A DNA stretch of 64,000 nucleotides from Oscillospiraceae bacterium (GTDB lineage Bacteria > Bacillota > Clostridia > Oscillospirales > Ruminococcaceae): positions 62,001 to 126,000 of the forward strand of contig JAKSPJ010000004.1 of assembly GCA_024404915.1 (NCBI GenBank). Direction: 5' to 3'. A program made the position numbers and the translations under genes. The notes below the pieces were generated by a model. The model was given only the letters and a program-made list of their open reading frames with translations, did no database searches and was not told the DNA's origin. Shown in pieces: positions 60,373-64,000 of this stretch (position 1 is the first letter of the stretch; each line of letters begins with the position of its first letter).

Positions 60373-63300
60373 ATGTCACAGACACTGCGTGAATTCTTGC
60401 GAGAATATAGTGCTAAGCTGCATGAGGATGTGCTGAAGGGTAAGATCCTCCGCATCCTCTCCAACCGCACACGTTCTCGCTTATTTTTTGAAACAGAATT
60501 TGAACAGCCCATTCCGCTGGAAGTTCTGAGCGGATTTGAAACAGAACTGGCAGAACGGCTGCAGCTGGAAGGTGTCCGCATTCTTTGCCGCTATCCTTCA
60601 GAAACCTTTTCCCAGGAAATTCTCCCCGAGCTTTTTCAGCTTCTCAAACGGGAAATTCCCATGATCAACGGTTTTCTTGAAGATGCAGAACTGATGCTGG
60701 ATCACCAGGTTCTGACCATCTCCCTAGCACACGGCGGTATTGATATCCTGGAGAAAACCAAATTCCGTGATGAGCTTGCGAGAGCGGTACAAACCATGTT
60801 CCATGTGCCCCTGCAGGTACAGTTTGCAGGAGAGCATCTGCATTGTTCCGCAGATGAGCATGAGCAGATGAAAGAAGATATTCTTGCGTCTCTGCCTGCT
60901 GATCGTTTTATGCCGCCCCCGGAACAAACGGCACCGGAAGAAAAGCCCGCATTTTCTTCTCTTTCTGTTCTGCATCCCGATGCAGAACCGGTACAGCCGG
61001 AGCGGCCTGACAAGGAGACGATCTCTGTTCTGTATGGACGTGCTGTAAAAGAACAGCCTGCTTCCATCTCCTCTGTGATTGCACAGATCAATGCCGGCAT
61101 GGAAGGACAGGCAAAGAAATTTGCTATCGCCTGCGAAATTTTTGCAAAACCGGAATCCCGCACACTGAAAAACGAAAAAACATTGGTAACATTTCCCGTT
61201 ACAGACTACACAGGCAGTTTGCTGGTAAAGCTGTTTCTGGATGAACAGAAGCTGGCAGATTTTCCTATGGATAAATGCAAAAAGGGTGCATCCCTGCTGA
61301 TTTACGGCAGTGTGGCATACGATACTTACGATCATGATATCGTCATTAAGCCCCTGGCAATTAACAGCTATGTGCCGGACCGCCGCACCGATGATGCGCC
61401 TGTAAAACGTGTGGAACTGCATATGCATACCAATATGTCTGCTATGGATGCAGTCAACTCTGTGGAACAGCTGTGTGAACGTGCGCATAACTGGGGACAC
61501 CGTGCCATGGCCATAACGGATCATGGTGTGGTACAGTCCTTCCCGGAAGCCATGAATATGACGGCAAAATGGAAGGATTTTCGTGTCATTTACGGCTGTG
61601 AGGCGTATGTGGTGAATGACCTGGATACGCTGAAAGTCATTGATCAGCCGGATGACCGTTCCATTATGGAAGAAGTTATCGTGTTCGATGTAGAAACCAC
61701 TGGTCTTTCTCCTGCCAATGACAGACTCACGGAAATCGGTGCAGTAAAAATCCGTGATATGCGGATTATCGACAGTTTTGATACCTTTGTCAATCCGGAA
61801 CGGGATATTCCCCTGAACATTCAGGAACTGACACATATTTCACAGGATATGGTAGCAGATGCACCAAAGGAAAAAGAAGCTGTAGAATCCTTCCTGGCAT
61901 TCTGCGGCAATCACCCGATTCTGATTGCCCACAATGCTGAATTTGATACGTCTTTTCTCCGTGCGGTTTTTGCCCGCCACAAGATAGACTACACCTTCGT
62001 AACCATCGATACACTGATTATGTCCAGAGCCGTTCTGCCGGAACTGGGACGGCATAAACTGGATACCATTGCAAAGCACCTGAAGCTGGGGAAATTTGAA
62101 CACCACAGAGCAGCAGATGATGCCTATATGCTTGCAAAAATCTATACCACGCTGATGGAACGCATGCAGAAGCAGTACAATCTCTCTGTCTTCGCAGAGC
62201 TGAACAGCGTTCTGCCGGGCATTGATCCCAAAAAGCTGAAATCCTATCACCAGATTATTCTGGCAAAGAATCAGACAGGTATCAAAAATCTCTATCGTCT
62301 GGTTTCTTACTCCCAGCTGGACTATTTCTATAAAAAGCCCCTGATTCCCAAATCGCTGCTGCTCAAGCACCACGAAGGTCTGCTTTACGGCAGTGCCTGT
62401 GAAGCAGGTGAATTGTTCACCGCCATTGTGGAGGGCAAATCTGATAAACAGCTGGATGCCCTGGCAAAATTCTATGACTATCTGGAAATTCAGCCCATTG
62501 CAAACAATATGTTCATGCTGCGCAGTGACCGTTTTCCCGCACAGACTGAGGAAGATCTGCGGAATTATAACCGCAAGGTACTGGAAATCGGTGACCGCCT
62601 TGGCATTCCTGTGGTAGCAACCTGCGACGTGCATTTTATGGACGAAAAAGACGGCATTTACCGCCAGATACTGCAGTCCGGTTCCGGATTTGATGACACA
62701 GCTAATCAGGCACCGCTGTATTTCCGTACCACAGATGAGATGCTGGAAGAATTTGACTATCTCGGTGCAGACCGTGCCTATGAAGTGGTCGTAGCCAACA
62801 CCAATCTGATTGCAGATAAAATTGACCGCTGTCACGCCATCCCCAAGGGCACATTCACACCATCCATTCCGGGGGCAGAAGAAGACCTGATCCGCATTAC
62901 CACGGAGAAGGCAAAGAGTATTTACGGTGACCCCCTGCCGGAACTGGTGAAAAAACGTCTGGACCGGGAACTGGATTCCATTTGCAGACACGGTTTCTCT
63001 GTACTGTATATGATTGCCCAGAAACTGGTTGCCAATTCGGAAAAGCACGGCTATCTGGTTGGTTCCAGAGGTTCTGTCGGTTCCTCCTTTGTGGCGAGTA
63101 TGGCAGGCATCTCGGAAGTCAATCCTCTGATGCCACACTATGCCTGCCCGAAGTGCAAGTATTCTGAATTTATTACCGATGGTTCCGTTGGCTCCGGATT
63201 TGACCTGCCCCAAAAGAATTGTCCCAGATGCAATACGGATATGAAACGTGATGGACACGACATCCCCTTTGAAACATTCCTGGGATTTGACGGTGATAAA

Positions 63301-64000
63301 GCCCCTGATATTGACCAGAATTTCTCCAGTGAATATCAGTCTGAATCCCACAGATATACAGAAGAACTGTTCGGAAGAGCTAATGTGTTCAAGGCAGGTA
63401 CCATCTCCGGTGTGCAGGATAAAATTGCATACGGATATGTAAAGCATTATCTGGAAGACTGCGGTATTTCCGTCAATAACAGCGAAATCAACCGACTGGT
63501 TGCAGGCTGTGTCGGTGTCAAAAAAACAACAGGTCAGCACCCCGGCGGCATGGTGGTTGTGCCGGAAGATTTTGATATTTTCGATTTCACCCCGGTACAG
63601 CAGCCCGGTGACCCGGATGATTCGGATGACTCGGAAATGATTATCACAACGCACTTCGATTTCCATAAGCTGCATGATACGATTCTGAAGCTGGATGAAC
63701 TGGGCCATGTTGTTCCCACACTGTATAAGCATCTGGAAGACCTGACGGGTATCAAAATTATTGATGTTCCTACGACGGATCCGAAAGTATTTCAGATGTG
63801 CACGGATTGTTCCGTTCTGGGCGTCACCGAAAATGATATTTTCTGCAAAACCGGTTCTCTTGGCATTCCGGAAATGGGCACAAACTTTACCATCGGCATG
63901 CTGCTGGATGCAAAGCCCAGACTGTTCTCTGATTTTCTGCAGATTTCAGGCTTGTCCCACGGCACCGACGTCTGGCTCGGAAACGCACAGGAACTGATTG
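60373..64000 (+). CDS. polC: DNA polymerase III subunit alpha, PolC type, 3' partial
   Basis: The frame opens at ATG 60373 (or 60367) after AAAGG and stays open to the right edge, giving 1209 codons so far of about 1450. Domains in order: N-terminal domain (about 1-230), OB fold (about 230-330), PHP domain part 1 (RVELHMHTNMSAMDAV near 350, AITDHGVV), an inserted DEDD proofreading exonuclease (VFDVETTGLSP near 437; HNAEFDTSFLR; HRAADDAYM), PHP part 2, the palm (LVGSRGSVGSSFVASMAG; CPKC and CPRC zinc site; DIDQNFSSEYQ with active-site Asp residues) and the HPGGMVVVP region. It is the main replicative polymerase of low-GC Gram-positives. No frameshift is seen. Confidence 0.97.
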   Translation, partial: MSQTLREFLREYSAKLHEDVLKGKILRILSNRTRSRLFFETEFEQPIPLEVLSGFETELAERLQLEGVRILCRYPSETFSQEILPELFQLLKREIPMINGFLEDAELMLDHQVLTISLAHGGIDILEKTKFRDELARAVQTMFHVPLQVQFAGEHLHCSADEHEQMKEDILASLPADRFMPPPEQTAPEEKPAFSSLSVLHPDAEPVQPERPDKETISVLYGRAVKEQPASISSVIAQINAGMEGQAKKFAIACEIFAKPESRTLKNEKTLVTFPVTDYTGSLLVKLFLDEQKLADFPMDKCKKGASLLIYGSVAYDTYDHDIVIKPLAINSYVPDRRTDDAPVKRVELHMHTNMSAMDAVNSVEQLCERAHNWGHRAMAITDHGVVQSFPEAMNMTAKWKDFRVIYGCEAYVVNDLDTLKVIDQPDDRSIMEEVIVFDVETTGLSPANDRLTEIGAVKIRDMRIIDSFDTFVNPERDIPLNIQELTHISQDMVADAPKEKEAVESFLAFCGNHPILIAHNAEFDTSFLRAVFARHKIDYTFVTIDTLIMSRAVLPELGRHKLDTIAKHLKLGKFEHHRAADDAYMLAKIYTTLMERMQKQYNLSVFAELNSVLPGIDPKKLKSYHQIILAKNQTGIKNLYRLVSYSQLDYFYKKPLIPKSLLLKHHEGLLYGSACEAGELFTAIVEGKSDKQLDALAKFYDYLEIQPIANNMFMLRSDRFPAQTEEDLRNYNRKVLEIGDRLGIPVVATCDVHFMDEKDGIYRQILQSGSGFDDTANQAPLYFRTTDEMLEEFDYLGADRAYEVVVANTNLIADKIDRCHAIPKGTFTPSIPGAEEDLIRITTEKAKSIYGDPLPELVKKRLDRELDSICRHGFSVLYMIAQKLVANSEKHGYLVGSRGSVGSSFVASMAGISEVNPLMPHYACPKCKYSEFITDGSVGSGFDLPQKNCPRCNTDMKRDGHDIPFETFLGFDGDKAPDIDQNFSSEYQSESHRYTEELFGRANVFKAGTISGVQDKIAYGYVKHYLEDCGISVNNSEINRLVAGCVGVKKTTGQHPGGMVVVPEDFDIFDFTPVQQPGDPDDSDDSEMIITTHFDFHKLHDTILKLDELGHVVPTLYKHLEDLTGIKIIDVPTTDPKVFQMCTDCSVLGVTENDIFCKTGSLGIPEMGTNFTIGMLLDAKPRLFSDFLQISGLSHGTDVWLGNAQELI

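Noticed and set aside
61840-63732. Long reverse-strand open frame opposite polC
   Set aside because: It is antisense to the catalytic PolC domains; its His/Cys/Ile-rich translation shows no domain and it has no SD-supported start.

Overview
The window looks like a chromosomal segment of a fibre-degrading gut or rumen Firmicute, most likely a Ruminococcus (Oscillospiraceae). Pointers are a secreted GH43 enzyme carrying a type I dockerin and a feruloyl-esterase-like domain, a PolC-type replicase, a tetrahydrofolate riboswitch, a DUF4317 gene, a meso-DAP-type MurE, purine-rich Shine-Dalgarno (SD) sequences and consensus sigma-A promoters with 17-bp spacers. Genus-level identity is inference; no rRNA or other marker RNA is present. 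Almost everything is coding, and no CRISPR array, insertion sequence, tRNA or rRNA was seen.

1-11.6 kb, carbohydrate and cell surface: the end of an SPFH/band-7 gene, then two reverse-strand polysaccharide hydrolases (an unsecreted GH5 and the GH43-CBM-dockerin-CE1 protein). A strong promoter then drives a five-gene surface operon: a cell-wall-binding-repeat protein with a transglutaminase-like domain, a lipoprotein, an MBOAT acyltransferase, its DHHW/AlgJ-type partner and a small membrane protein.

11.6-25 kb, mixed accessory region: a histidine phosphatase, an Xre-type regulator, an isolated rnfC-rnfD pair with altered flavin motifs, a GNAT gene, a ribbon-helix-helix-like protein with ATTGCAAT repeats around its own promoter, two lipoproteins, a HAD phosphatase, a large PAS/histidine-kinase-like protein that lacks the usual catalytic residues, and an orphan PLP-dependent enzyme.

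25-36 kb: pfkA; a folate-riboswitch-controlled operon (folT, proC, DUF624); and a promoter-driven operon of a Wzx-type flippase, an FrhB-family iron-sulfur protein, a triple-domain nucleotidyltransferase/cytidylyltransferase/PEP mutase and an iron-type alcohol dehydrogenase. This last operon is best read as phosphonate biosynthesis for a cell-surface glycan or lipid, and is the strongest candidate for an incompletely described system because no phosphonopyruvate decarboxylase is present.

36-53 kb, reverse strand: small zinc/redox proteins, a SigH-like sigma factor, an orphan Fe-S hydro-lyase beta subunit, a DivIVA-like coiled-coil protein, and the division/cell-wall cluster mraZ-rsmH-ftsL-ftsI-murE-mraY-ftsW-murG-ftsQ-ftsZ, headed by a consensus promoter and four 10-bp-spaced MraZ boxes.

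53.8-64 kb, forward strand: the conserved pyrH-frr-uppS-cdsA-dxr-rseP-ispG-polC block (UMP synthesis, ribosome recycling, polyprenyl and phospholipid precursors, isoprenoid synthesis, regulated proteolysis, replication); polC runs off the right edge.
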